Shown in pieces: positions 23,363 to 32,766 of a stretch of DNA of 33,341 nt. This DNA comes from Candidatus Helarchaeota archaeon. GTDB taxonomy: Archaea > Asgardarchaeota > Lokiarchaeia > Helarchaeales > HEL-GB-A. The notes under the pieces are model-generated. The model saw nothing but the letters and a program-made list of their open reading frames with translations. It was not told where the DNA came from and ran no database searches. The translations under genes were made by a program, and so were the position numbers. Numbering within the stretch: position 1 is the first letter of the stretch; every line of letters begins with the position of its first letter. The stretch spans positions 1 to 33,341 of the forward strand of contig JAEOSY010000417.1 of NCBI GenBank assembly GCA_016840125.1. The letters run 5' to 3'.

Positions 23363-24184
23363 TTAAAGATGCTTATATGATAGAGATGTCCCTCTCTTAC
23401 CTCCCACGGCATCTGATATTGGATTTGTAACTAATCCCGAACTCACAATCACTTCTTGAATCCCCAAATCTAATGCTTCTCTCGCAGCATATATTTTCTT
23501 TTTCATACCACCCTTCACTAGCTCAAAGAAGTCTTTAATCTCTTCCTGACCAATTTTTGAAACAACTTTTCCATTTTTTAATACCCCCTCTACGTCAGTG
23601 AAGAGAATTAATTTCTCCGCTTTCAAGGCACTTGCTACATGTACCGCTGTTCTATCTCCATCAGTATTGAGAGGTTCCATCTCCTCACTAGCAGTAATAG
23701 GAGATATAACCGGTGTGTACCCATTATCAAGTAATATTTTTAAGAGCGTTGGATTCACTTTTTCAATTTTCCCGCTATTATCCCCTCTTATGACTCTTTT
23801 TTTCCCGCGTTCCGGATCGAAGATAATTAACTTATCCTTTTTCTTTGATTGAATTGTATTACCATCTATCCCAGAAATTCCCACTGCATTAACGCCTCTT
23901 TTCAATAGTTCTGACACGATCTCTTTATTGATTTTGCCTGCCATCACCATTTCTGCAATAATTAACGTTTCTTTATCCGTGAGTCTACTCTTAACTCCCG
24001 ATGCTGATTGTACAACGACGGGTTCCTTTCCCATCCTCGCTAGCGTATCATCTATTTGAGGTCCGCCTCCATGACATACGACCACATTATGATCTTTACT
24101 CAATTGCGCAAGATCATCAAATAGTTCCGTTAACGATACATCTTGAGCGAGTAATCTGCCTCCTAATTTTATAACAATCAACAT
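23363..24184 (-). CDS. lysZ: [LysW]-aminoadipate/[LysW]-glutamate kinase
   Basis: Amino-acid kinase family protein (acetylglutamate-kinase-like) that phosphorylates the carrier-bound glutamate or aminoadipate side-chain carboxylate. The ATG at 24184 with AGGTGA five bases upstream is preferred to GTG at 24193; length 273. Motifs: VIKLGGRLL at the N-terminus, VVCHGGGPQID, then SRLTDKE and, near residue 170, EPLNTDGDRTAVHVA. It is located between lysX and lysK in the operon, with gaps of 33 and 16 bases. Substrate chain length (glutamate versus aminoadipate) cannot be told by eye. Confidence 0.9.
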   Translation of the reverse strand: MLIVIKLGGRLLAQDVSLTELFDDLAQLSKDHNVVVCHGGGPQIDDTLARMGKEPVVVQSASGVKSRLTDKETLIIAEMVMAGKINKEIVSELLKRGVNAVGISGIDGNTIQSKKKDKLIIFDPERGKKRVIRGDNSGKIEKVNPTLLKILLDNGYTPVISPITASEEMEPLNTDGDRTAVHVASALKAEKLILFTDVEGVLKNGKVVSKIGQEEIKDFFELVKGGMKKKIYAAREALDLGIQEVIVSSGLVTNPISDAVGGKRGTSLSYKHL

Positions 24185-24217
24185 AGAGTTCACCTATTCG
24201 GAGTGATTAAAAGTAAA

Positions 24218-25099
24218 TTATTTCTTTTTCTTCTCAATTATATAATCGACAATTCTACCACCGATGTCTACACCACACGAGTTGGACAATGCATGAAATC
24301 CACTAACATGATTTATTTCTTGAACCATCAATTCTTCGCCCTCGATTAAATCGATGCCAAGAATATCCCCATCAACAACTTTTGTGGCTTTCAATGCTAG
24401 ATCTTCGATTTCGGGAGTAACTTCACAACTAACAGCTCTTGCGCCTCTGGTCGCGGTACTGCGCCAGTCGCCCTGCATTTCGTGGCGGTACATTGCTGCA
24501 ACTACTTCGTCACCGATGACAAAAACTCTCATATCTCTGGGAACTTTATCTCTACTAACATATTGCTTTCTGTTTCTCGGTGGTTTGAAAACATATTGTT
24601 GAAGGTAATACACTTTCTGAAAGATATTCCCCATTATTTCTCGCTCTTCAAGTATTGCCTTGGCGAAATCCTGATCTTTAAGTAAGGCTATGAGGCGCCC
24701 CCATGAACCAATTACTGGTTTAATCACCGCGGGGTACCCTAGTTCATCTAGGGCTTTTAAAGCACTATCTTTAGTAAACGCACAATACGTTTTTGGTGTG
24801 GGGATTTTTGCTTTTAGAAGTTCCAGTGTGGTTAAGAGTTTATTTCCACATATTACTGAAGTTTTGTAGGAATTGATAACCGTATGACCAAAATTCTCCA
24901 GGATAGCTGTGGTGTAGAGTCCACGCACATAACTGAGGGATCTTTGGAGTACAATATCATTCGCAACATTGTCTTCTTGAAGATCCACGAAATATGTAGT
25001 ATTTAGAATAATGTCTACCTTAATATTCTTTCTTTTGGCTGCTTGGGCAATACTCTTCTCTTCCCAGCTTAATCTATTACAAACCATCGAGAATTCCAT
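24218..25099 (-). CDS. lysX: LysW-glutamate/aminoadipate ligase (ATP-grasp)
   Basis: Attaches the amino group of glutamate or alpha-aminoadipate to the C-terminal Glu of LysW. The 293-residue ATP-grasp protein shows NKLLTTLELLKAKIPTPKTY (family KxxT...PTP), PAVIKPVIGSWGRL (nucleotide-binding lysine and loop), DMRVFVIGDEVVAAMYR, and DLIEGEELMVQEINHVSGF (metal-binding acidic residues). It immediately follows lysW (22 bases). LysX and ArgX differ in their substrate-pocket residues; I cannot assign one confidently, and a bifunctional enzyme for lysine and arginine is possible, as only one copy is visible. Confidence 0.9.
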   Translation of the reverse strand: MEFSMVCNRLSWEEKSIAQAAKRKNIKVDIILNTTYFVDLQEDNVANDIVLQRSLSYVRGLYTTAILENFGHTVINSYKTSVICGNKLLTTLELLKAKIPTPKTYCAFTKDSALKALDELGYPAVIKPVIGSWGRLIALLKDQDFAKAILEEREIMGNIFQKVYYLQQYVFKPPRNRKQYVSRDKVPRDMRVFVIGDEVVAAMYRHEMQGDWRSTATRGARAVSCEVTPEIEDLALKATKVVDGDILGIDLIEGEELMVQEINHVSGFHALSNSCGVDIGGRIVDYIIEKKKK

Positions 25100-25121
25100 T
25101 TGGTCCTTCGCCTACTTCTTC

Positions 25122-25295
25122 TTATTCGCCCCAATCTTCTTCTTCAGCTTCTGCCTTTTGGAGAGTGACTGCCTTATCTTTTATTTCAATCACTTCTAAT
25201 TCTACTCCACAATCACTACATTCGATGATTTCACCAAGCATGACTTCGTCATCTATCTTAAATTCAAAATAACACTCTGGACACGTAGCTTTCAT
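25122..25295 (-). CDS. lysW: Amino-group carrier protein LysW
   Basis: A 57-residue carrier. It starts MKATCPECYFEF at ATG 25295 and ends with the diagnostic EEDWGE; the terminal Glu side chain carries the amino acid during synthesis. A zinc site is formed by C5-x2-C8 and C26-x2-C29 (ECSDCG), and the C-terminal half is strongly acidic, as needed for docking on basic partners. The start has an AGGAAGA-like motif upstream. It lies between argH (21 bases) and lysX (22 bases), which fixes the identity. Confidence 0.95.
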   Translation of the reverse strand: MKATCPECYFEFKIDDEVMLGEIIECSDCGVELEVIEIKDKAVTLQKAEAEEEDWGE

Positions 25296-25316
25296 GTCTT
25301 CTTCCTCCGAACTGAA

Positions 25317-26825
25317 TTATCCTGTAATTTTTTTCTCCGCAATAATAATTAAATTTTTATAGATTTCATCTATTTTATGATCATTCTCTAAAATCTTACT
25401 CTTTTCACTTTCTAATTTACTCTTTCTACTCTTAATCATTCTTTGGACTTCTTGTGGAGCTGGTCCGCCTATATGACTTCTTCTTTTAATGGTTTCTAAT
25501 GGGTCTATGGCTTTCTTAATTTTTTCCTCTGCTACTAAAATTTTCTGACTTGCACTTTTTTCTACATATTTCATGAGGATTTCAGCTGTAATTTGACTGG
25601 GTTTCTTGTCATTTTGCTGATGAAAATCTTTCACCAGGTTCCCAATTATCGTATAAGCTGTTCTGAATGGAATTTTATACTCTTTGATCAGTAAATCGAC
25701 TAATTCTGTGGCGATTATGAAATTATCCTGCATTTGACTTTCGATCTTGTCCTTATTCAATTTCATCGTTGAAAGAAGTCCTGTGAGGACATGAATCGAC
25801 ATTTTTCCGATCTCAATAGAATTAAAGAGTGGCTCCTTCAAATCTTGGTGGTCTCTATTATAACCTGATGGAAGCCCTTTGAGGATACCAAAAATTTGAG
25901 TGAGGTATCCGTTCACTATCCCCGCTTTTGCACGAATCAACTCCGCAACATCTGGATTTTTCTTTTGAGGCATAATACTACTGCCAGTACTATACTTATC
26001 ACTCAATGTGAAGAATCCAAATTCCGATGTTGTCCCGAGAATCACATCCTCCGCCATTCTTCCTAAATGTATCATAATAAAATTGATATTTCCAACTAAT
26101 TCAGCCTCAAATTCCCCTCTTGAAGATATCACATCTAGTGTGTTTTCTTGGACCCGATCGAACCCTAATAGTTCGGTTGTATATTCTCTATCTATCGGCC
26201 AACTAGTCCCAGCAATTGCTCCTGCTCCAAGTGGATTCACATTAACTCTTTGCAAAGTCTCAGTTAATCTTTCCAAATCCCTGAAAAGCGTATCTACATG
26301 AGCCATACACCAGTGCGCAAAGGTTATCGGCTGAGCTTGTTGTAAATGGGTATAACCAATGTAAAGTGTGTTTAGATTTTCTTCAGCCATTTTTATTAAA
26401 TTTTGCAAAAGATCAACTAAAACTTTCTGAATATTAATTATTTCCTCTTTCATAAACAGATGTAGATCAACCAGTATTTGATCATTTCTCGATCTGGCTA
26501 AATGCACCTTTCCGCCAATTTCGCCCCCCACTTTTTCAATAATGGCATGTTCAATATTCATATGCACGTCTTCTAGTTCAGGACTCAACTCAAATTCGCC
26601 CTCATACCATTTTATGTAAATCTCTTTCAATACTGCTAAAATTTGCCCAACTTCATTATCTGGAATTGCCCCAACTTTATTTAACATCAATATATGAGCA
26701 ATATTACCAAATATATCGTGCGAGATAAGTTCTGTATCATAAATTATATCATTCCCCGAGAGGAATTCTAAGACCTCCTTATCAAGGCCCTCCTCGATCC
26801 TTCCACCCACTATCTTTCTACTCAT
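25317..26825 (-). CDS. argH: Argininosuccinate lyase
   Basis: Splits argininosuccinate into arginine and fumarate, the last step of arginine synthesis. The 502 residues include the fumarase-superfamily signature GSSIMPQKKNPD at 281-292, ARSRNDQ at 110-116 and the TH pair at 159-160 (YTHLQQAQP). About 40 residues longer than many bacterial ArgH proteins, with extra charged helical material at the C-terminus. Starts 11 bases after argG, so they are co-transcribed and probably translationally coupled. Confidence 0.95.
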   Translation of the reverse strand: MSRKIVGGRIEEGLDKEVLEFLSGNDIIYDTELISHDIFGNIAHILMLNKVGAIPDNEVGQILAVLKEIYIKWYEGEFELSPELEDVHMNIEHAIIEKVGGEIGGKVHLARSRNDQILVDLHLFMKEEIINIQKVLVDLLQNLIKMAEENLNTLYIGYTHLQQAQPITFAHWCMAHVDTLFRDLERLTETLQRVNVNPLGAGAIAGTSWPIDREYTTELLGFDRVQENTLDVISSRGEFEAELVGNINFIMIHLGRMAEDVILGTTSEFGFFTLSDKYSTGSSIMPQKKNPDVAELIRAKAGIVNGYLTQIFGILKGLPSGYNRDHQDLKEPLFNSIEIGKMSIHVLTGLLSTMKLNKDKIESQMQDNFIIATELVDLLIKEYKIPFRTAYTIIGNLVKDFHQQNDKKPSQITAEILMKYVEKSASQKILVAEEKIKKAIDPLETIKRRSHIGGPAPQEVQRMIKSRKSKLESEKSKILENDHKIDEIYKNLIIIAEKKITG

Positions 26826-26836
26826 TGCCTACTCAC

Positions 26837-28084
26837 TTACTTTTTTTCTTTCTTCTTCTTCTTCAACAAATGGGCGATTTTAGATTGTAATCCCCATAAT
26901 TCAATAAACCCAAAGGATGCCTTCTGATTGAAGGTAGAGGCTTCAGAATAGGTGGCTAAGTTATAATCATAAATCGCATTTTCCGAATTTCTTCCAACCA
27001 CGGTAGATTTACCTTTATATAATTTCACGCGAACCATCCCAGTTACCTTCTCATTCACTTTCTCAATAAATGTCTGTAGGTCTTCTTTTAATGGTTCTAA
27101 CCAAAGGCCTGCATAAATCAGATAGGCAAATTGGGAGTCAATTATTTCTTTAAACATATTTTCATGACGTGTGCACACAAACTTTTCTAAATCTAGATGG
27201 GCTTGGATCAAAATCGAGGCCCCCGGAGTTTCATAGACCTCACGTGATTTTAATCCTACGATTCTATCCTCCATGTGATCCAAGCGACCGACTCCATGCT
27301 TACCCCCAATTTTATTTAATTTCGTAATTAATTGAGACCCTTCCATCTTCTCATCATTCAACGCCATTGGCTCACCGTGTTCGAAGTTAATAGTAACGTA
27401 TTCGGGGGTCTCTGGAGCTTTTTCGGGCGCAATCGTCCATGCATATGCATCTTCAGGACACTCAATTTCTGGATGTTCAATTAATCCGCTTTCAATGGAT
27501 CTTCCCCACATATTTTCATCAATACTGTAGGGTGAATCAATATCCACAGGGACTGGAATGCCATGTTTCTTCGCATATTCGATTTCCGCATCCCGCGACA
27601 TATTCCACTCCACGACTGGTGCGATAATCTTCATAGAGGGGTCCATGGAGAGAATTGTATTAACAAAACGCACTTGGTCATTCCCTTTCCCTGTACAACC
27701 GTGGGCAATTGCATCTGCATTGTGCTTCTTGGCGATCTCAACACCTTTCACTGCGATCAACGGTCTTGAAAGGGATGCGCAGAGTGGATAGATTTTTTGG
27801 TATAGTGCATTAGCTTTTAAAGCGGTAAAGCAATAATCCTTTGCAAATTCTTCTTTTGCATCGATTGTATAGTGCTTTTTCACCCCCAATTTCAATGCCT
27901 TTTCTTTTATCTTCTTGAAATCCTTCTGCTGACCCACATCCATTGTGAGCGTTATCATTTCACAATCATATTCTTCTTGAATCCACTTTAGCATACAACT
28001 TGTATCCAGACCGCCTGAATATAGAAGAACACATAACTTTACATCTTCGGGGGTTGTTAAATAGGTCGCTGTCTTTTCTTTCAT
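26837..28084 (-). CDS. argG: Argininosuccinate synthase
   Basis: Joins citrulline and aspartate using ATP. The 415-residue protein has the PP-loop LYSGGLDTSC (21-30), the HGCTGKGNDQVRF segment (128-140) and SPYSIDENMWGRSIE, all diagnostic of ArgG. The C-terminus is a Lys-rich tail (KKKKKEKK). First gene of the six-gene - strand operon; a purine-rich AGAGG stands six bases upstream of the ATG at 28084. A 12-codon reading frame ends one base before this ATG, too short to call a gene. Confidence 0.96.
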   Translation of the reverse strand: MKEKTATYLTTPEDVKLCVLLYSGGLDTSCMLKWIQEEYDCEMITLTMDVGQQKDFKKIKEKALKLGVKKHYTIDAKEEFAKDYCFTALKANALYQKIYPLCASLSRPLIAVKGVEIAKKHNADAIAHGCTGKGNDQVRFVNTILSMDPSMKIIAPVVEWNMSRDAEIEYAKKHGIPVPVDIDSPYSIDENMWGRSIESGLIEHPEIECPEDAYAWTIAPEKAPETPEYVTINFEHGEPMALNDEKMEGSQLITKLNKIGGKHGVGRLDHMEDRIVGLKSREVYETPGASILIQAHLDLEKFVCTRHENMFKEIIDSQFAYLIYAGLWLEPLKEDLQTFIEKVNEKVTGMVRVKLYKGKSTVVGRNSENAIYDYNLATYSEASTFNQKASFGFIELWGLQSKIAHLLKKKKKEKK

Positions 28085-28185
28085 TTCAATCCTCTCTTAA
28101 TTGTATAGCAACTTCAGAGATCATTAATCCTTCCTCCATTCATTTTAAAATTTGTGTTCATTCAGATACGCAAAAACCGTTTGAG

Positions 28186-28224
28186 ATTATAAATACAACA
28201 TCCTTGTTCAGTACTTTTTATAGG
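28186..28224 (-). promoter_or_regulatory. Two TATA-like elements upstream of the argG operon
   Basis: Reading the minus strand, CTATAAAAAG (about 28214-28223) and TATTTATAAT (28186-28195) resemble archaeal TATA boxes. Starts about 25 bases downstream would give leaders of roughly 110 or 80 bases, long enough for regulation. Which is used cannot be decided. Confidence 0.35.
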
Positions 28225-28299
28225 TAGATGAATTAATCCCCTTTTACTCCTCATTCTAATAGCTTCTAAAAAAGAAAGATAAAAAAATAATAGATTTTT

Positions 28300-28572
28300 T
28301 CACCAAGGAAAGGTAGCTCGCGCTCCGACCATCGTCGTAGTTTCTTCTATTGCATCCCCTAGGATTTCATCTTCTCGAACCTTTGTCACAATGTTATCCA
28401 ATTGGTCTAGTTGTTCATAAGATACTTCAACCATGATATCCCATGCGCCATATACTGGTACTGCATAGGTTACCAAATCTCTACTGTATAGTTCCTTCAC
28501 TCGCTCAACGACATCCCATTCTTTTCCGACATTCGAGAGTCTTAATAAGATGTATGCACGGTACTTTGCCAT
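28300..28572 (-). CDS. Stand-alone Lrp/AsnC effector (RAM) domain protein
   Basis: A 90-residue protein equal to the ligand-binding half of Lrp/AsnC regulators (alpha/beta sandwich: AYILLRLSNVGKEWDVVERV, then VYGAWDIMVEVSYEQLDQL, then TTTMVGARATF), with no DNA-binding helix-turn-helix. Such stand-alone domains form oligomers that bind amino acids and may modulate full-length Lrp proteins. Start is ATG at 28572. It lies between the arginine operon (same strand, 215 bases downstream) and cobN (divergent). An amino-acid sensor for the arginine genes is a natural idea from position only. Confidence 0.88.
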   Translation of the reverse strand: MAKYRAYILLRLSNVGKEWDVVERVKELYSRDLVTYAVPVYGAWDIMVEVSYEQLDQLDNIVTKVREDEILGDAIEETTTMVGARATFPW

Positions 28573-28630
28573 AATTCATTCACCCATTTATGTTTCATTT
28601 GAATTCATCCCCCTCACTCTTAATCATTAT

Positions 28631-28640
28631 GTTATAAATA
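28631..28640. promoter_or_regulatory. TATA box between the Lrp-like gene and cobN
   Basis: GTTATAAATA is a close match to the archaeal TATA consensus. Its centre is about 25 bases before the cobN GTG at 28660, which fits a leaderless cobN mRNA. Read backwards, TATTTATAAC could also serve the divergent Lrp-like gene with a leader of about 40 bases. Confidence 0.5.
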
Positions 28641-28659
28641 GGACACAAACCCGATTGAG

Positions 28660-31600
28660 GTGTTAATTTCCTATAGTTTTTTAAGGGAAATATTACTTGA
28701 AATAGTTATTAGTAATACTCAAAATATTGTTAATTCTTTACTATGTTTGGAAGATGAACTAATGGTTATTGAGGTTCAATCTTACACCTTAACTATGATC
28801 ATTCAATATTCTTCGTCTCAACTAGTTTTACAAGGATTGAATATATTTAAGGAAAAATATGGGACTTTCTTCAAAGGAATTAACATCTTTTACGTTGAAG
28901 ACATTGAATCTGGCATGATCAAAGAGCAAGTCTTTGCAGAAGCTCTAGACACAGCTGATTTAGTTTTAATTGATGTAAGATCGAATCGTATTGCTGCACG
29001 GATTTTAAAGGAGCAACTCTCGAATCGCTTTGATGTCAATGTGGTGACCTTACTGAGCGCTGGTATGGATTTAATGAAATTGAATAAACTCGGCACATTC
29101 AATATGGGTAAATTTATGAGCCGATTTGTCAAGCAAGAAAACTCTAAAGTTCTTAAATCTTCTGCTGCTGATGAAATTGAAGTCTTTCATGAGATTAAAG
29201 AAGAAAAAACCATTGATTTTAAAAAGATCTTTTTAATTCAGAAGATTATCAAATTCTTCGGGACTATTATACCATTTGGTAGCTTTAAACATTCGAAACG
29301 AATTATCAAATTTATGGATTGGTGGCAATCGGGGTGTATAGAGAATTTTATCTGTATTTTGGAGGAAATCACTTCTAATTATATGGGTTTAAAAATAAAA
29401 CGAGGTCAAAAACAAAAAGTTAAGAATTATTACCATGCAGCTTTTTGGAATCCTGATGAAAAGGATTTTCCAAACCCCATTCAGAAATATTTAAAGAAAT
29501 ACCCTCTAAACCAGAAATTACCGACCCTCCTGGTAATTTTTTATGGCGGAGCCCATTTCGAAACCTCTGTCGCAGTTGTAAAAAAAATTTTTGAACAATT
29601 TAGTGCATCATGGAACATTATTTCTTTTTATACCGATGGAATTTTTACAACGGAATATCTCTATAAATTAATTGATACGAAACCCATTCCATTCGACGCA
29701 GTATTATCATTGATCTGGTTTCCCTTTAACGGTGGACCTATGGGGGGAAATTTGACAAAAACTCATAGAGTTTTTAAAAAATGGAATGTACCAATCTTTT
29801 TGGGGATTGGATTATATAATCAAAAGTATAAAGATTTTGTAGAAAGGACGGAAGGACTAACCCCTGTTCAAATTTTAGCCGCTGTGATTTTCCCGGAAAT
29901 GGACGGATTAATTGATGGAATCCCGCTATTGAGTAATATTGAAGAAGAAATCACCATAGATGACAAAAAATTAAATTTAATTAAACCATACGTCTTTGAA
30001 GATAATTTAAAATTGATGTTTAAACGTATAAATGCGCGAATTGCGTTACGAAACCTCAAAAATAGTGAGAAAAAATTAACTTTTATATTATTTAACTATC
30101 CACCAGGGGAGTCTGGAATTGGAAATGCCGCCTATATAGATACTCTTTTATCCACTACACATCTATTTAAAACTTTAAGCGAAAATGGGTATCATATCAA
30201 ACAATCTAACAATTTCAATCTCTTTGACGCTGTGGAACTCAAAAATTGGTTAATAAACAATGGGTTCGTCAATTCTGCAAAGTGGTTTACCCTAGACGAT
30301 CGCGTATCCAATAGTCCATCTTCCGTAGGGAATGGATTTAAACTCATTAAAGTTCCAATCCAAAAATATTTACAGTGGTATCAAACTCTCGACCCGCAAT
30401 TACGCACTAGTGTGGAAAAAGCGTGGGGATTGCCTCCTGGAAAAGTCCAGACTGTCGGCGATAATATCTACCTTCCAATAGCACGATTTGGCAATATTTC
30501 TCTAGCTATCCAACCTAGTAGGGGCGATATAGAGGATCTAGAGAAGTCATATCACGATCAAACCCTCCCACCTCACCATGAATATCTCTGTTTCTATTAC
30601 TTTATTCTAAACGTGCTTAAATCGCACGCAATTATCCATGTGGGTACTCATGGAACTCTCGAATTTTTACCTGGCAAAGAAGTTGGTCTGAAACCTGAAT
30701 TTTGTTATAACCATACAATGATGGACTATATTCCTCACTTTTATCTATACCAAATTTCCAATACATCTGAAGCAATGATTGCTAAGAGGCGATCGCTCGG
30801 AACCTTAATTTCTTACCAATTACCCCCGTTCGTTGATACTGGTTTGGATTCGGCGTTTGGGGCGCTGGAGGAAAAAATACATTTAGTCAAAGAAGCAGAA
30901 CTAATGGATAATCCAGCTATTGAGCAATATAAAACGGAAATTCTGGAAGCTGCAAAGAGTGAAGGGTTCACTGTTACAAATGTTAATGAATTAGAAAAAG
31001 AAATCGTGAAATGCAAGACCTCTTTGATACCAAAAGGGCTTCATGTTTTTGGAGAAGGGTATTCACAAGAGGATGCCGTGCAGTATCTTTGGAATATTCA
31101 ACCAATGATTCCACACAGACCTAATTTATATGAGTTAATCTCCGCGGAATATGACCTACCCCAGCGGGCTCGAGAAAATTTAGCTGCATATATTCGAGAA
31201 AATCCGAGTGATTTAAAAAGGTCCAAGTTAATGAACTTCGGAACCAGTCTGATTTCTGAAATTTTGAACGGTAGCTCTCTAAAAAATCTGAAAGATCAAT
31301 TTTCTGATTTAGAATTTTTAAATGAGCCGTCATTCCCAGAATTAATGATAAAAATATTAACTATTGGCACAAATTCAATGAAAAATCAAGAAGTACACCA
31401 TCTTTTAGAAGGGCTTAACGGAAATTTTACCCCGCCAAGGATGGGAGGCGATCCAATTCGCTCTCCTGAAGTTCTTCCTTCTGGTTTCAACCTTTTTCAA
31501 TTTAACCCACAACTTATCCCTACAGATATGGCTCTTAAACGCGGATGCCAGGCGGCGGAACAAAGTATCGCTTTATATAAGGAACAACACAATGGTCAAT

Positions 31601-32679
31601 ATCCTCAAAATATTGCAGTTGTTCTTTGGGGTTTTGAAACCGCGAAAACGCATGGTGAGGCAATAGGGCAGATTTTAACCTATATGGGATTGGAGATAAA
31701 TGAACTTACTGCTTGGCGTCGGGAACCTAAATTAATTCCGCTCTCCGAACTCGGACGCCCTAGAATCAACGTTACAATTAATATCTGCGGTTTTATGCGT
31801 GATCTGTTTTCACATGTATTGGAAATGTTAGATGAAGCAATAGATTTGGTAATAAACACTGATGAACCCCCGAACCAAAATTATATCAAAAAACAATTTC
31901 GTAAAATTAAACAAGAACTCATAAAAGAGGGTGAAAATGAAGCCAAAGCCGATGATATGGCGCGTTTTCGAATATTCGGGCCGAATGCTTCTGAATACGG
32001 GTCGATCCTTCCTACCCTCATTGAATCAGGCGCTTGGAAAAAGCCTGAGGAACTAGGCCAAACTTATATGAAACAGATGCAATATGCATATCGGCGAAAC
32101 ACAAGAGCAAAACCCTCGTTGCAAATTTTCAAGAAACAACTTGAGAAATTAGATATTATTACTCAAGTAAGGGATACTGCTGCATACGCCGTTACGGACT
32201 TGGATCACTATTATGAATTTATGGGGGGGTTGAAGCAGGCATCCGATGCCGCGGGAAATAAAAAAGGCACTGTAATTTACGTAACTGACACAACAAGTGT
32301 TAAAGTGGAAACTACAACCTTAAAAACAGCGATCAATCGAGGAATTAAAACTCGGACCGCTAACCCAAAATGGGTAAAGGCTATGCTTAAGCACGATTAT
32401 AGCGGTGGAAAAAAAGTATCAAACAATATTAATTACCTTTTAGGATTCGCAGCAACTACTCAACAAGTTGAAAATGACAATTGGAACCAAATTTTTGATA
32501 CAATGATAACAAATGAAGAAATTCAGGAAATAATGAAGAAAAATAACAAATTTGCATTTCATGACTTAGTTGGATCTCTTCTTGAGGCAATTCAAAGAAA
32601 AATCTGGGAAGCATCAGAAGACCAAGAAGAAAAATTAAAAGAATTGTATCTTGAATTGGAGGGATTAATTGAACAATGA
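28660..32679 (+). CDS. cobN: Cobaltochelatase large subunit CobN (Mg-chelatase H family)
   Basis: Porphyrin/corrin-binding subunit of an ATP-dependent metal chelatase; in archaea this family normally inserts cobalt in cobamide synthesis. The 1339-residue length is normal. Visible family blocks: TLLVIFYGGAHFETSVAVV near 290, FNYPPGESGIGNAAYIDT near 478-495, HVGTHGTLEFLPGKEVGL near 658-675 with its invariant His residues, LYQISNTSEAMIAKRRSLG after it, and DYSGGKKVSNNINYLLGF near the end. GTG at 28660 fits the TATA box distance; the first in-frame ATG is 102 bases later. A ChlI-type AAA+ gene follows, supporting a chelatase complex. A BchH-type role cannot be wholly excluded, but no chlorophyll genes are visible. 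Confidence 0.92.
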   Translation: MLISYSFLREILLEIVISNTQNIVNSLLCLEDELMVIEVQSYTLTMIIQYSSSQLVLQGLNIFKEKYGTFFKGINIFYVEDIESGMIKEQVFAEALDTADLVLIDVRSNRIAARILKEQLSNRFDVNVVTLLSAGMDLMKLNKLGTFNMGKFMSRFVKQENSKVLKSSAADEIEVFHEIKEEKTIDFKKIFLIQKIIKFFGTIIPFGSFKHSKRIIKFMDWWQSGCIENFICILEEITSNYMGLKIKRGQKQKVKNYYHAAFWNPDEKDFPNPIQKYLKKYPLNQKLPTLLVIFYGGAHFETSVAVVKKIFEQFSASWNIISFYTDGIFTTEYLYKLIDTKPIPFDAVLSLIWFPFNGGPMGGNLTKTHRVFKKWNVPIFLGIGLYNQKYKDFVERTEGLTPVQILAAVIFPEMDGLIDGIPLLSNIEEEITIDDKKLNLIKPYVFEDNLKLMFKRINARIALRNLKNSEKKLTFILFNYPPGESGIGNAAYIDTLLSTTHLFKTLSENGYHIKQSNNFNLFDAVELKNWLINNGFVNSAKWFTLDDRVSNSPSSVGNGFKLIKVPIQKYLQWYQTLDPQLRTSVEKAWGLPPGKVQTVGDNIYLPIARFGNISLAIQPSRGDIEDLEKSYHDQTLPPHHEYLCFYYFILNVLKSHAIIHVGTHGTLEFLPGKEVGLKPEFCYNHTMMDYIPHFYLYQISNTSEAMIAKRRSLGTLISYQLPPFVDTGLDSAFGALEEKIHLVKEAELMDNPAIEQYKTEILEAAKSEGFTVTNVNELEKEIVKCKTSLIPKGLHVFGEGYSQEDAVQYLWNIQPMIPHRPNLYELISAEYDLPQRARENLAAYIRENPSDLKRSKLMNFGTSLISEILNGSSLKNLKDQFSDLEFLNEPSFPELMIKILTIGTNSMKNQEVHHLLEGLNGNFTPPRMGGDPIRSPEVLPSGFNLFQFNPQLIPTDMALKRGCQAAEQSIALYKEQHNGQYPQNIAVVLWGFETAKTHGEAIGQILTYMGLEINELTAWRREPKLIPLSELGRPRINVTINICGFMRDLFSHVLEMLDEAIDLVINTDEPPNQNYIKKQFRKIKQELIKEGENEAKADDMARFRIFGPNASEYGSILPTLIESGAWKKPEELGQTYMKQMQYAYRRNTRAKPSLQIFKKQLEKLDIITQVRDTAAYAVTDLDHYYEFMGGLKQASDAAGNKKGTVIYVTDTTSVKVETTTLKTAINRGIKTRTANPKWVKAMLKHDYSGGKKVSNNINYLLGFAATTQQVENDNWNQIFDTMITNEEIQEIMKKNNKFAFHDLVGSLLEAIQRKIWEASEDQEEKLKELYLELEGLIEQ

Positions 32680-32762
32680 TCCCAAATAACGGAATAACTG
32701 CAACTATTGCCGATCGCCTATTTAATTCCTTCATAGAGAAATTGACTATTTGTGAGAGGTGA
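32676..32762 (+). CDS. Possible 28-codon leader-like ORF between cobN and chlI
   Basis: A frame starting at ATG 32676 overlaps the cobN stop in an ATGA arrangement and ends with TGA at 32760-32762, four bases before the chlI ATG. It would encode a 28-residue peptide (MIPNNGITATIADRLFNSF and on). The geometry would couple translation of cobN and chlI, but chlI also has its own GAGGTGA motif, and the peptide resembles nothing known. May be chance. Confidence 0.25.
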   Translation: MIPNNGITATIADRLFNSFIEKLTICER

Positions 32763-32766
32763 AATC

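Noticed and set aside
23347..23412. N-terminal extension of lysK
   Set aside because: It would overlap lysZ, and the ATG at 23346 has a good ribosome binding site and matches the family start.
28085..28299. Possible attenuator or riboswitch in the argG leader
   Set aside because: A 12-codon frame ending next to argG contains only one Arg codon, and no convincing alternative stems were found by eye.
28085..28660. tRNA gene search in the largest right-hand gaps
   Set aside because: No T-loop (GGTTCRAAYCC-like) with a matching acceptor stem was found.
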